Below are positions 9,027 to 16,928 of a stretch of DNA of 64,000 nucleotides, piece after piece (the stretch's first letter is position 1; the number at the start of each line of letters is the position of its first letter). Both the position numbers and the translations under genes were made by a program. The notes under the pieces were generated by a model, which ran no database searches, was not told the DNA's origin, and was given only the letters and a program-made list of their open reading frames with translations. The DNA is from Enorma sp964624825 (GTDB taxonomy: Bacteria > Actinomycetota > Coriobacteriia > Coriobacteriales > Coriobacteriaceae), in the NCBI GenBank assembly GCA_964624825.1, contig CAZUYD010000008.1:1-64000 (forward strand), given 5' to 3'.

Positions 9027-11492
9027 CTAGCTGCGGACTTCGCCGTTCACCGCCTTGCACACCTTCGTTACCAGCCGCTGATGAACCTTCTCGACCTCAT
9101 CGGACGTGAGCGTGTGATCGTCCGCGCGATACGTGAGCGCAAACGCCATCGACTTCTTGCCCGCGCCCACGCGTTTCTCATCGCGATAGACGTCGAATAG
9201 GCGCACCGCGCGCAGCAGCTTGCCGCCGGCAGACTGCAGGCGACGCTCAAGGTCCTCGCAGGTCACCGCCTCATCGACCACGATGGCAAGATCCATCTCC
9301 ACCGCCGGGAAGAGCGAGAAGTCCTGGTATGCCTGCTGATCGCGCGCGCACTTCAAAAGCAGCTCAAGATTGAGCTCGAACGCGGTGACGGGAAGATCGA
9401 TCTCGTACCGCTCGCGCACCACCGGGTGAATCTCGCCTACCCAGCCAAGCAGCGTACCGCCGGACAGCACCTCGGCACCACGACCGGGTTGCAGAAACGC
9501 GTACGGGTCTCCCTCCGCCGGCCGGAAGCGCACCTTCTCAACACGCAGCTGGGCGAGCAGCTCCTCAACGACCCCCTTCCCGTCGAAAAAGCGCAGCGGC
9601 TTGAACTTCTGGTTCCAAGTCACGTCGCCCCACGCGCCCGAAAGCACGCCGGCAAGCGAGCGCGGCTCCTTGGGGAGACTCGCATTCTTGCGGCCATGGA
9701 AGAGCGTGCCGACCTCGTAGAGGTGCACATTTGCCGTGCCGTGCGCCTCGTTGTATGCAACCGACTGCAAAAGGCCGGGAAGCAGCGAGCGGCGCATCTC
9801 GGTCTGCTCGGCCACCAGCGGGTTCATGAGCACCACGGGCAGCCCGCGGCCATCTTCACTCATCGCGGCCTTCTCAAGGTCACCCGGGGCGGCAAACGAG
9901 TAGGTCGTGGTCTCGTTGAGGGCACAGGAGCGCAGAACGGAACCGATGCGGCGCAGCATGCGCTGCTCATGAGTGAGCCCGCCGACGTGGTTGCGCGCCG
10001 CGGGAATCGTCGCTTCCACGCGATCCATGCCCCATAGGCGCAGCACCTCCTCGATAAGGTCGATCTCGCGCTCCAAGTCGGGACGGAACGTAGGCGGCAC
10101 AACTCGATACACGAGCGCGTCGCTCTCCGTGCAGCGCTCGACCGCGCAGCCCAAGCGCGTAAGCACACGCTCCACAAATGCGGGGTCAATCGAGGCGCCG
10201 CAGATGAGGTCGATGCGATCCTGGCGAAGCATGAGCTCGGGCTGCTCGGCAGGGGCGGGGTAGAGGTCAACGTAACCCGGTGCGACCTCGCCCCCGGCAA
10301 GCTCCTCGATCAACGCCGCCGCGATGTCAGCCACCTCGATGCAGCCCGCCTCGTCAACCTGGCGCTCAAAGCGAATCGACGCTTCGGAGATAAGCGAGAG
10401 GTCGCGGCTGGTGTGCGAGGTGCGCCCCGCGTCAAAGCAGGCGCTTTCGATGAGCACATCGCGCGTGTCGTCCTCAATCTCAGAATCCATGCCGCCCATC
10501 ACGCCGGCCAGCGCAACCGGGCGCTCGCCATCGGTGATGAGCGCCATGCCGGCATCGAGGGTGCGCTCCTGTCCGTCGAGCGTCTGGAACACCTCGCCCG
10601 CCTGCGCGGCGCGCACCACCACGTGGCGCATCCCCTCGCGCACGGCGAAGGTGTCGAGGTCGAAGGCATGGAGCGGCTGGCCGGTGAGCATCATCACGTA
10701 GTTGGTGACGTCAACGATGTTGTTGATGGAACGCACGCCGGCCGCAGCCAGACGCTCGACCATCCACGCAGGCGAGGGGCCCACCGTCACGTTGCGCACG
10801 ACGCGCGCCACATACCGGCTGCACAGGCCAGGGTCTGCAATGGCAAGCGAAACCTCGTCTGCCGTCGGACGCCCAACCTCCTGCTTGATGCGCGGAAGCT
10901 CGATATGCGTATCGCGATCGAATATGGCGCCGACCTCACGCGCGATGCCGATCATAGACAGGCAGTCCGGGCGATTCGGGGTGATCTCGCAATCGAGCAC
11001 CGTATCCGAGGTGCCGCGATACTCCGCGAACGGCACGCCCACCGGCGCGTCCTCGGGCAGCACCATGATGCCGGCGTGATCACCCGAAAGCCCCAGCTCG
11101 CGCTCGGAGCAGTTCATGCCGTACGACACCACGCCGCGCAGCTTGCTCTTCTTAATCTTGACGCCACCGGGCAGCTCCGCTCCCACGAGCGCCGTCACGA
11201 TATGATCGCCCTGGTCGAAGTTCTGGGCGCCGCACACAATCTGCAGCGGCGTCGGCTCACCGTCTTCGCCCAGGTTAAAGCGGCCGACATCGACCATCGT
11301 AACCCACATGTGGTCGGAATCGGGATGAGGCTCCCTCGAGACCACCAAACCCGTCACAACGTTCTCGAACGACTCTCCAACGGTATCGATCGCTTCGACT
11401 TCGGTGCCGGTACGGATGAACTCGCGGCTGAGCTCATCCGGCGACTCGGGCACATCGACAAGCGTTCTAAGCCAGGTATATGAAACACGCAC
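9027..11492 (-). CDS. pheT: Phenylalanine--tRNA ligase beta subunit
   Basis: 821 aa. Partner of PheS in the alpha2-beta2 enzyme that charges tRNA-Phe. Domains in order: N-terminal lobe beginning VSYTWLRTLVDVPE, the EMAP-like tRNA-binding domain (residues ~40-150), B3/B4 editing domain, B5 domain, the catalytic-like core, and the FDX anticodon-binding domain ending at residue 821. Start GTG 11492 is preceded by AAAGGAG. The gene follows pheS by 28 bases, so the two are co-transcribed under the T-box upstream of pheS. Confidence 0.95.
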   Translation of the reverse strand: MRVSYTWLRTLVDVPESPDELSREFIRTGTEVEAIDTVGESFENVVTGLVVSREPHPDSDHMWVTMVDVGRFNLGEDGEPTPLQIVCGAQNFDQGDHIVTALVGAELPGGVKIKKSKLRGVVSYGMNCSERELGLSGDHAGIMVLPEDAPVGVPFAEYRGTSDTVLDCEITPNRPDCLSMIGIAREVGAIFDRDTHIELPRIKQEVGRPTADEVSLAIADPGLCSRYVARVVRNVTVGPSPAWMVERLAAAGVRSINNIVDVTNYVMMLTGQPLHAFDLDTFAVREGMRHVVVRAAQAGEVFQTLDGQERTLDAGMALITDGERPVALAGVMGGMDSEIEDDTRDVLIESACFDAGRTSHTSRDLSLISEASIRFERQVDEAGCIEVADIAAALIEELAGGEVAPGYVDLYPAPAEQPELMLRQDRIDLICGASIDPAFVERVLTRLGCAVERCTESDALVYRVVPPTFRPDLEREIDLIEEVLRLWGMDRVEATIPAARNHVGGLTHEQRMLRRIGSVLRSCALNETTTYSFAAPGDLEKAAMSEDGRGLPVVLMNPLVAEQTEMRRSLLPGLLQSVAYNEAHGTANVHLYEVGTLFHGRKNASLPKEPRSLAGVLSGAWGDVTWNQKFKPLRFFDGKGVVEELLAQLRVEKVRFRPAEGDPYAFLQPGRGAEVLSGGTLLGWVGEIHPVVRERYEIDLPVTAFELNLELLLKCARDQQAYQDFSLFPAVEMDLAIVVDEAVTCEDLERRLQSAGGKLLRAVRLFDVYRDEKRVGAGKKSMAFALTYRADDHTLTSDEVEKVHQRLVTKVCKAVNGEVRS

Positions 11493-11520
11493 GGTGAATG
11501 CTCCTTTCTGGGGGCTGTGA

Positions 11521-12597
11521 TTAGAACTGCTCGAGGAACCGCATGTCGCCCGTCATGAGCACGCGCAGGTCGGGCAGGTCGTAGCGGAGCGCCGCCACGC
11601 GCTCGACGCCGATGCCGAACGCGAAACCGGTGTAGCGCTCGGGATCGACGCCGCAGTTGATAAGCACGTTGGGGTCGATCATGCCGCAGCCCAAAATCTC
11701 GATCCAGCCGCTGTGCTTGCAGAAGCTGCAGCCCTTGCCGCCGCACGCATGACACGAGACGTCGAGCTCGCAGCTGGGCTCGGTGAAGGGGAAGAAGTGC
11801 GGCCGATAGCGCGTATCGCGCTCTGAGCCGAACATGGCCTTCGCGAAGTAGTCGAGCGTGCCCTTGAGGTCGCCGAAGGTGATGCCCTCGTCCACCACGA
11901 TGCCCTCAACCTGGTTAAACTGGGGCAGGTGGCATGCGTCGGCGGTATCTGGGCGATACACCGTGCCTGGCACGATAGCGTAGATGGGCGGCTGCTGATG
12001 CTCCATGATGTGGATCTGCGCGCCCGAGGTCTGCGTGCGCAGGAGCACATCAGACTCGCCGTGCGCGTGCGCCTCGGGATGGTTCACGGTGCCTGGCGCG
12101 TTGTCGACCACATAGAATGTGTCGCGCGCGGAACGGCTCGGGTGATCCGTGGGCGCGTTCAGCGCCGTGAAGTTGTAGTACGAGGTCTCGACCTGGGGGC
12201 CAGACTCCACCGTGTACCCGATGGCGCAGAACACATCTTCGATCTCGTCTTTGATCTGATTGATAAGATGCTGATGCCCGATGGTCGGACGAGCGCCGGG
12301 AAGGGTGACGTCAACCGCCTCGGTCGCCATGAGGCTTCTCATGGCCTGCCGCTTGAGGTCGCCCGACGCGCGCACGATAAGGCTTTCGGTCATACGGCGC
12401 AGCTCGTTGGCACGCTTGCCGAGCGCCGGGCGATCCTCGGGCACCACCTTGCCCATCATGTGCATGACCTGGGTGATTTCCCCCTTGCGCCCCAACAGCG
12501 CAACACGCGCCGCTTCAAGCTGCTCAGCGCTCTGAGCAGCCACGATCATCTCCTTCGCGTGCGCTTCGAGCGCTTCCAGATCGTCGATCAGGCTCAT
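11521..12597 (-). CDS. pheS: Phenylalanine--tRNA ligase alpha subunit
   Basis: 358 aa. Catalytic subunit that activates Phe and transfers it to tRNA-Phe. It has the N-terminal coiled coil (MSLIDDLEALEAHAKEM), class II motif 2 around FRIKKQ-equivalent FNQVEGIVVDEG, a Cys-rich HACGGKGCSFC loop typical of bacterial PheS, and motif 3 GFAFGIGVERVAALRY. Start ATG 12597 follows AAGGGG. First gene of a two-gene operon with pheT, controlled by the Phe T-box at 12897-13180. Confidence 0.95.
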   Translation of the reverse strand: MSLIDDLEALEAHAKEMIVAAQSAEQLEAARVALLGRKGEITQVMHMMGKVVPEDRPALGKRANELRRMTESLIVRASGDLKRQAMRSLMATEAVDVTLPGARPTIGHQHLINQIKDEIEDVFCAIGYTVESGPQVETSYYNFTALNAPTDHPSRSARDTFYVVDNAPGTVNHPEAHAHGESDVLLRTQTSGAQIHIMEHQQPPIYAIVPGTVYRPDTADACHLPQFNQVEGIVVDEGITFGDLKGTLDYFAKAMFGSERDTRYRPHFFPFTEPSCELDVSCHACGGKGCSFCKHSGWIEILGCGMIDPNVLINCGVDPERYTGFAFGIGVERVAALRYDLPDLRVLMTGDMRFLEQF

Positions 12598-12896
12598 ATG
12601 TTCCCCTTCTCTCAAACAGCCCGAGGCCGTTCGGCGCGCTATGCCGAATGTATCGAGCCGCCCTGTTCCCGTTCCGTACCCGTTGCTGGCCGCCAGCTGC
12701 CAGCGTGCTACCCGCTGCTGGCCAGCATGTGCGCGCCGGCGGCTGTTCGCCGGTTGCCTGCCGAGCGCTTGTCGGCAGGCTGCTCGCTGCGAGCCGAGCG
12801 TTGCCAACCGTCTCTGCTCGAAATACGCCCCAGGCGCTGCCCCGGGCGCCGATTGCCCGGCCAGAACCGCCAGCCGCTCGACCGTCCACGAAAAAA
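12598..12896 (-). other. Long structured leader between the T-box terminator and pheS
   Basis: 300 bases with no protein signal. It contains several GC-rich hairpins, the clearest GCCTGCCGA (12756-12764) / TCGGCAGGC (12772-12780). T-box terminators usually sit much closer to the first gene. Confidence 0.5.
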
Positions 12897-13180
12897 CCGC
12901 CCCTGGGACAAACCCAAGGACGGCATAGTTACCGCGGTACCACCTTGCTTGGCTGCTGGATGTCCTCCCAGCATACCCACTTTTACCCGATATCGCCCAG
13001 GCAGGCGGCTTCCCTACTCACATGCGCCGATGCCTCCCGCTCTTGGCGCATCGGTGCATCCGTTCAGGTCGCTGCTCGGGAGTGAACTCGGAGCTCCATC
13101 GCAGCGGGTGGGCTTTCAGCCGGTGACCCTCCCTCTCTGAGCTGCGATATGCGGAGCGCCGACCTCTCCGTCAACGCGTT
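12897..13180 (-). ncRNA. T-box riboswitch (Phe-specific) of pheST
   Basis: The minus strand carries the invariant T-box AAGGTGGTACCGCGGTA (12947-12931). An overlapping terminator hairpin (12897-12925) follows, with six T's from 12896 to 12891. Stem I elements precede it: an AGAGAGGGAGGGTCACCGG start and GCTGAAAGCC loop. A specifier loop has TTC at 13086-13084 (context GAGTTCACTCCCG), the Phe codon. Uncharged tRNA-Phe should stabilise the antiterminator and allow pheST transcription. Boundaries at the 5' end are approximate. Confidence 0.92.
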
Positions 13181-13187
13181 GGGGGTC

Positions 13188-13193
13188 ATCATA
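13188..13193 (-). promoter_or_regulatory. -10 box of the pheST promoter
   Basis: TATGAT on the minus strand just upstream of the T-box stem I. I could not find a good -35 at 17 bases. A perfect 8 bp GC-rich hairpin lies further upstream (about 13212-13232). Confidence 0.4.
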
Positions 13194-13372
13194 GCACAGC
13201 AATCGATATGGTGGCGCCACTTCGTGGCGCCTCGTAGGATTCGCCCAAACTCGCAACCTTTAGAAATCGCGCTGCCCGGCAGCACAGAAGCGGTCGCACC
13301 CTAACAGAAAGGGGTTCGCATGCCAATCGTCGGAGTTATGCAGGCGCCTCGTTCGCGAAACCCGGCCGTATA

Positions 13373-13562
13373 GCCTGTTTCACGAAGCCCGCGCCATCAC
13401 TTTTCAAGTTTGGCGACACTTTTTAAAGATTCTCCGAGTATAGAAGGCTCTATCATCAAAGAAACCGCAGGTCGAGGCGTTGGCATTTGTCGGGCTACTC
13501 TGCAAACGCCCAAAAAGTGTCGCCAAACTTGCAAAGTGGTCGCCTGAAACAGATGAAACACA
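13373..13562 (+). repeat. ~190 bp dispersed inverted-repeat element, copy 1
   Basis: The left end (13374-13425) and right end (13511-13562) are imperfect inverted repeats of about 45 bases, sharing the block CAAGTTTGGCGACACTTTTT and outer TGTTTCA. The interior contains CCGAGTATA, AAGAAACCGCAGGT and GGCTACT, which recur in the same order on the minus strand of copy 2 (40230-40417). No credible protein. Could be a MITE, a structured RNA or a palindromic intergenic unit. Confidence 0.7.
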
Positions 13563-13691
13563 CGCGATGCGCACCCGGTGTCCGTAATGCGCCCGAAAGG
13601 AATCTCTTGTTCCGTCGGCGAGCCCCGCAGCCATCCTCTACCATAGTACTGACGAGCTCCGCAGCCATCCTCACCAGAGAAAGGATCGACC

Positions 13692-15197
13692 GTGACTACC
13701 TCATCCGCAGCCGTTTCCCAGCTTAAGAGCCTCGAGCGCGCACTTTGGATGCGCACCTACCTCATGGGCATCCTGGAGTTCGACGGCGAGACGCAGGCGC
13801 CATCCAAGGGGGCAGCCGCGCGCGCCGAGGCCATGGGTGCGCTCGCCGGCGAATATCATGAAGCGCTTACCGGCACCGCCGCGCAAGAGCTCGTCGCCCA
13901 GCTCCAACGAAAGGCCGACGTTCTCGACGAACAAACCGCTACCGAGCTGCGCGTTCTGGCGCGCAAGCAGCGCGAGGCCATCGCCATCCCCACCGAGGAG
14001 GCAGCGGCGTGGTCGGCGCTTACCAGCGAGGCGAACGCTGTCTGGCACAAGGCCAAACTCGCAAACGACTGGGCTTCCTTCGAGCCCTACGTAGACCGCA
14101 TCCTCGAAACGCTCAAACGCCACGCCGGCTATATCGATAGCTCGCGCGACCCCTACGACGTCTGGCTCGACCAGTACGAGCGTGGCATGGACGCCGCCGC
14201 GTACGACCGCTTCTTCGACCAGGTGAAGCAGGCCGTCGTGCCGCTTGTGCACGCCATCGGCGAATGCCCGCAGCCGCGAGCGGAGTTCCTGGCAGCCCGT
14301 GTTCCCGAGTCCGTGCAGCTCGACATCGCGCATGACCTTATGGACGTCGTAGGGCTCGATCCGGAGGCCTCCGTCCTCGCCTGCGTGGAACATCCCTTCA
14401 CCAACGGCATGGCGCCGGGCGACGTGCGCATCACCACGCATGTTTACGAGAACAACCTGTTGAGCAACGTCTTCTCCGTCATCCACGAGGCCGGGCACGC
14501 CATCTACGAGCAAAACGTCGACCCCGCCTATGCCTACACCGTGCTGGGCAGCGGCTCCACCATGGGCATCCACGAGAGCCAATCGCGCTTCTTTGAGAAC
14601 ATCGTCGGGCGCTCGCGCGCCTTCATGACCCCGCTTCTCGCGATCCTGCAGCGCCACGCACCCGAACCCTACGGCACCGTGAGCGAGGAGGAGCTGTACC
14701 GCGCGGTGAACATCGCGCGCCCCTCGCTCATCCGCACCGAGGCAGACGAGCTCACCTACCCGCTGCACATCATGATTCGCTACGACATCGAGCGGCTGCT
14801 CTTCGCGGGCGAGGCCACCGCGCACGACATCCCTGCGCTCTGGGCGAAATATACCGGCGATTACCTGGGTCTCGAGGTGCCCTTCAACACGGCCGGATGC
14901 CTGCAGGACACCCATTGGTCGGGCGGCAGCTTTGGATACTTCCCCAGCTATGCGCTGGGCAGCGCCTATGGCGCCCAAATGGTTCCCGCCATGGCGACCG
15001 ACGGCGTCGACCTGCCGGGCGCGTGCGCAGCAGGCGATCTCGCGCCGGTGCGCGCGTGGCTGCGCGAGAAGATCTGGCGCTGGGGCGCAGGAAAGGACGC
15101 GCCGGAGCTTATCCAGGGTGCGTGCGGCGCCCCGTTCGACGCGACGTTCTACTGCGATTACCTGCAACAGAAGTTCAGCGAGCTCTATAACCTGTAA
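13692..15197 (+). CDS. Carboxypeptidase M32 (Taq-type metallocarboxypeptidase)
   Basis: 501 aa, the normal length for M32. It removes C-terminal residues from peptides in the cytosol. The zinc motif is HEAGH (residues 265-269), with the third ligand in IHESQSRFFE (near 295). Other family blocks are NPxDxR-equivalent EHPFTNGMAPGDVRITT and IRPSLIRTEADELTYPLHI-like sequence near 335-355. Start GTG 13692 follows AAAGGA. The stop codon lies within the 55-base sequence repeated on both sides of the N gap. Confidence 0.93.
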   Translation: MTTSSAAVSQLKSLERALWMRTYLMGILEFDGETQAPSKGAAARAEAMGALAGEYHEALTGTAAQELVAQLQRKADVLDEQTATELRVLARKQREAIAIPTEEAAAWSALTSEANAVWHKAKLANDWASFEPYVDRILETLKRHAGYIDSSRDPYDVWLDQYERGMDAAAYDRFFDQVKQAVVPLVHAIGECPQPRAEFLAARVPESVQLDIAHDLMDVVGLDPEASVLACVEHPFTNGMAPGDVRITTHVYENNLLSNVFSVIHEAGHAIYEQNVDPAYAYTVLGSGSTMGIHESQSRFFENIVGRSRAFMTPLLAILQRHAPEPYGTVSEEELYRAVNIARPSLIRTEADELTYPLHIMIRYDIERLLFAGEATAHDIPALWAKYTGDYLGLEVPFNTAGCLQDTHWSGGSFGYFPSYALGSAYGAQMVPAMATDGVDLPGACAAGDLAPVRAWLREKIWRWGAGKDAPELIQGACGAPFDATFYCDYLQQKFSELYNL

Positions 15198-15379
15198 GCT
15201 GATGATTTGCGCCCGAGGTTCATCNNNNNNNNNNNNNNNNNNNNNNNNNNNNNNNNNNNNNNNNNNNNNNNNNNNNNNNNNNNNNNNNNNNNNNNNNNNN
15301 NNNNNNNNNNNNNNNNNNNNNNNNGAAGTTCAGCGAGCTCTATAACCTGTAAGCTGATGATTTGCGCCCGAGGTTCATC
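15170..15379. other. Scaffold gap (100 N) with identical 55-base flanks
   Basis: Positions 15225-15324 are N. The 55 bases before (15170-15224) and after (15325-15379) are identical and include the end of the carboxypeptidase gene. This is the signature of two contigs that share one terminal k-mer and were joined with a fixed 100-N spacer, so probably no sequence is missing. Confidence 0.9.
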
Positions 15380-15578
15380 GCAATGCGCCTCGGGCGCTTC
15401 GGGGCGTGCTCGTCGTCGCAACGGTGCCCCACGCCGCGGCGGTGCGCTGCCGCAGTAGCGTCCTCGTCGCGGCGACGCATCGCACTGCAAGGCGCGCCCG
15501 CTCCGGCAGCGCGGCGGGGGCACATCACGTCACCGCAGCGCACTCGCCGCTCAACGCGTCCAGCACGGCAGGGGTGCA

Positions 15579-16571
15579 TCACACCGTCAGAAACACCATG
15601 AGAATGACGCACGCGAACCCGGCGACATCTGTCCCCATGAACACGGTGCCCAGAACCGCCGCGCTCGTGACCGCCGCAGACACCGGCTCGATCGTGCCGA
15701 TGAGACTTGCCCGCATGGAGCCGATGTCGCGCACGCCCTGCATGTACAGCATGTACGACAGGCACGAGCCAACCGCCGCAAGCACGAAAAACGCGCCCAA
15801 ACCGATTCCGTCAAGCTGGGGCATATGCGCCCATGGCTGGATGAACAAGCTCGTCGCGATGCCCGACATGAGCATGCCGCAACCCGTGACCACTGAGGAG
15901 CCATACACGGGAAGGATACGCACGGGCACGATCGACATGCACGCCGCACCGACGGCCGCGACCAGACCGATGCCTATACCCTCAAGCGGAATCGCCAAAT
16001 TCGAGGGATTGCCGCCCGTCGCCAGCAGGTACGTTCCCGCAAGTGCAAGCACAACGCCAGCCACCTCGCGCTTCTTGGGAGCGCGGCGCGTCGTTATGCA
16101 CGCATACACCATGATGATAAGCAGCTGCAGGCACTGAAGCACCGTCGCGGTTCCCGCGTTCGTCAAGCGCACCGCAAGCAGATAGCCAAACTGGTTGAGC
16201 AGCACGCCAAATGCCGCAAAAGCCACCATGGTGAGCATATCGCGCCTGTTGGCGAGCAGGCGCTTGAGGCTCTCTCGGTCGGCGCGCCTCGCCAGGATGA
16301 TGACGAGGAAGAGCGCGCCCGACACAAGTTGGCGCGCGCACATGAGCCACATGGTGTCGACCTGGTAATTCGCGAAGAGAAAGCTTGCGCAGGTGCCTGA
16401 GAGCCCCCAGAAGATGCCACCGACCAGCGTGGCGAGAACCCCCGTCGCCGCGCGCCGATCTTGTCGGATGCCCGCGCGTTCGCGCACCCGCCGACGCCAG
16501 GCTCGCGAGGCAGCATCTGCCCCATATTCGTTTACCCGAGCTCGCGCATCGGCTGCTTCAACCGCTTCCAT
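15579..16571 (-). CDS. EamA/DMT-family transporter (10 TM)
   Basis: About 330 aa with a basic N-terminal tail and ten hydrophobic helices in two EamA repeats. Examples are TLVGGIFWGLSGTCASFLF near residue 45 and the second-repeat GLVAAVGAACMSIVPVRILP near 205. Drug/metabolite transporter superfamily members export amino acids or metabolites; the substrate is unknown. Start ATG 16571 (MEAVEAADARARV) has a GGCGGGG upstream at short spacing. The frame stays open 128 codons further without homology. Divergent from the M16C protease. Confidence 0.8.
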   Translation of the reverse strand: MEAVEAADARARVNEYGADAASRAWRRRVRERAGIRQDRRAATGVLATLVGGIFWGLSGTCASFLFANYQVDTMWLMCARQLVSGALFLVIILARRADRESLKRLLANRRDMLTMVAFAAFGVLLNQFGYLLAVRLTNAGTATVLQCLQLLIIMVYACITTRRAPKKREVAGVVLALAGTYLLATGGNPSNLAIPLEGIGIGLVAAVGAACMSIVPVRILPVYGSSVVTGCGMLMSGIATSLFIQPWAHMPQLDGIGLGAFFVLAAVGSCLSYMLYMQGVRDIGSMRASLIGTIEPVSAAVTSAAVLGTVFMGTDVAGFACVILMVFLTV

Positions 16572-16766
16572 CGCCCCGCCACATCTATCTTCACGCGTAT
16601 GAACCGCGCTCAACAGTAACGCAAGTTTCGGCAGGATAAAAGCTATTTTTATAAGAAGCTGCACGGCATTGCACGATGCTTTATCAGGCTGGAGCGCGCG
16701 CTTGGAAAAGCATGGGCGGCTTCTGCGCCTCTGCACATTCTCATCACGAATGACCCGGGCTGGTAT

Positions 16767-16785
16767 TTTGACGCCAGGCGTTAGA
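16767..16785 (+). repeat. Copy c of the dispersed palindrome
   Basis: TTTGACGCCAGGCGTTAGA on the plus strand, in the divergent EamA / M16C intergenic region. No extended outer arms. Confidence 0.55.
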
Positions 16786-16928
16786 TCGCCGTCCAGGCAG
16801 AGGTAGAGCGCCGCGCACATGCTGCCGGCGCACAAGAGATGCGCCCGGACTGCACCTCGCAATCTATTCGTCCGCGCGGCGGGTATAAGATGCCTCGTGA
16901 CTATGTAGTTCGTATGCGAGGAGCAGCC

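Noticed and set aside
11929..13140. Plus-strand open frame running through pheS and the T-box
   Set aside because: It would translate the antisense of a riboswitch and of a synthetase; no protein character.
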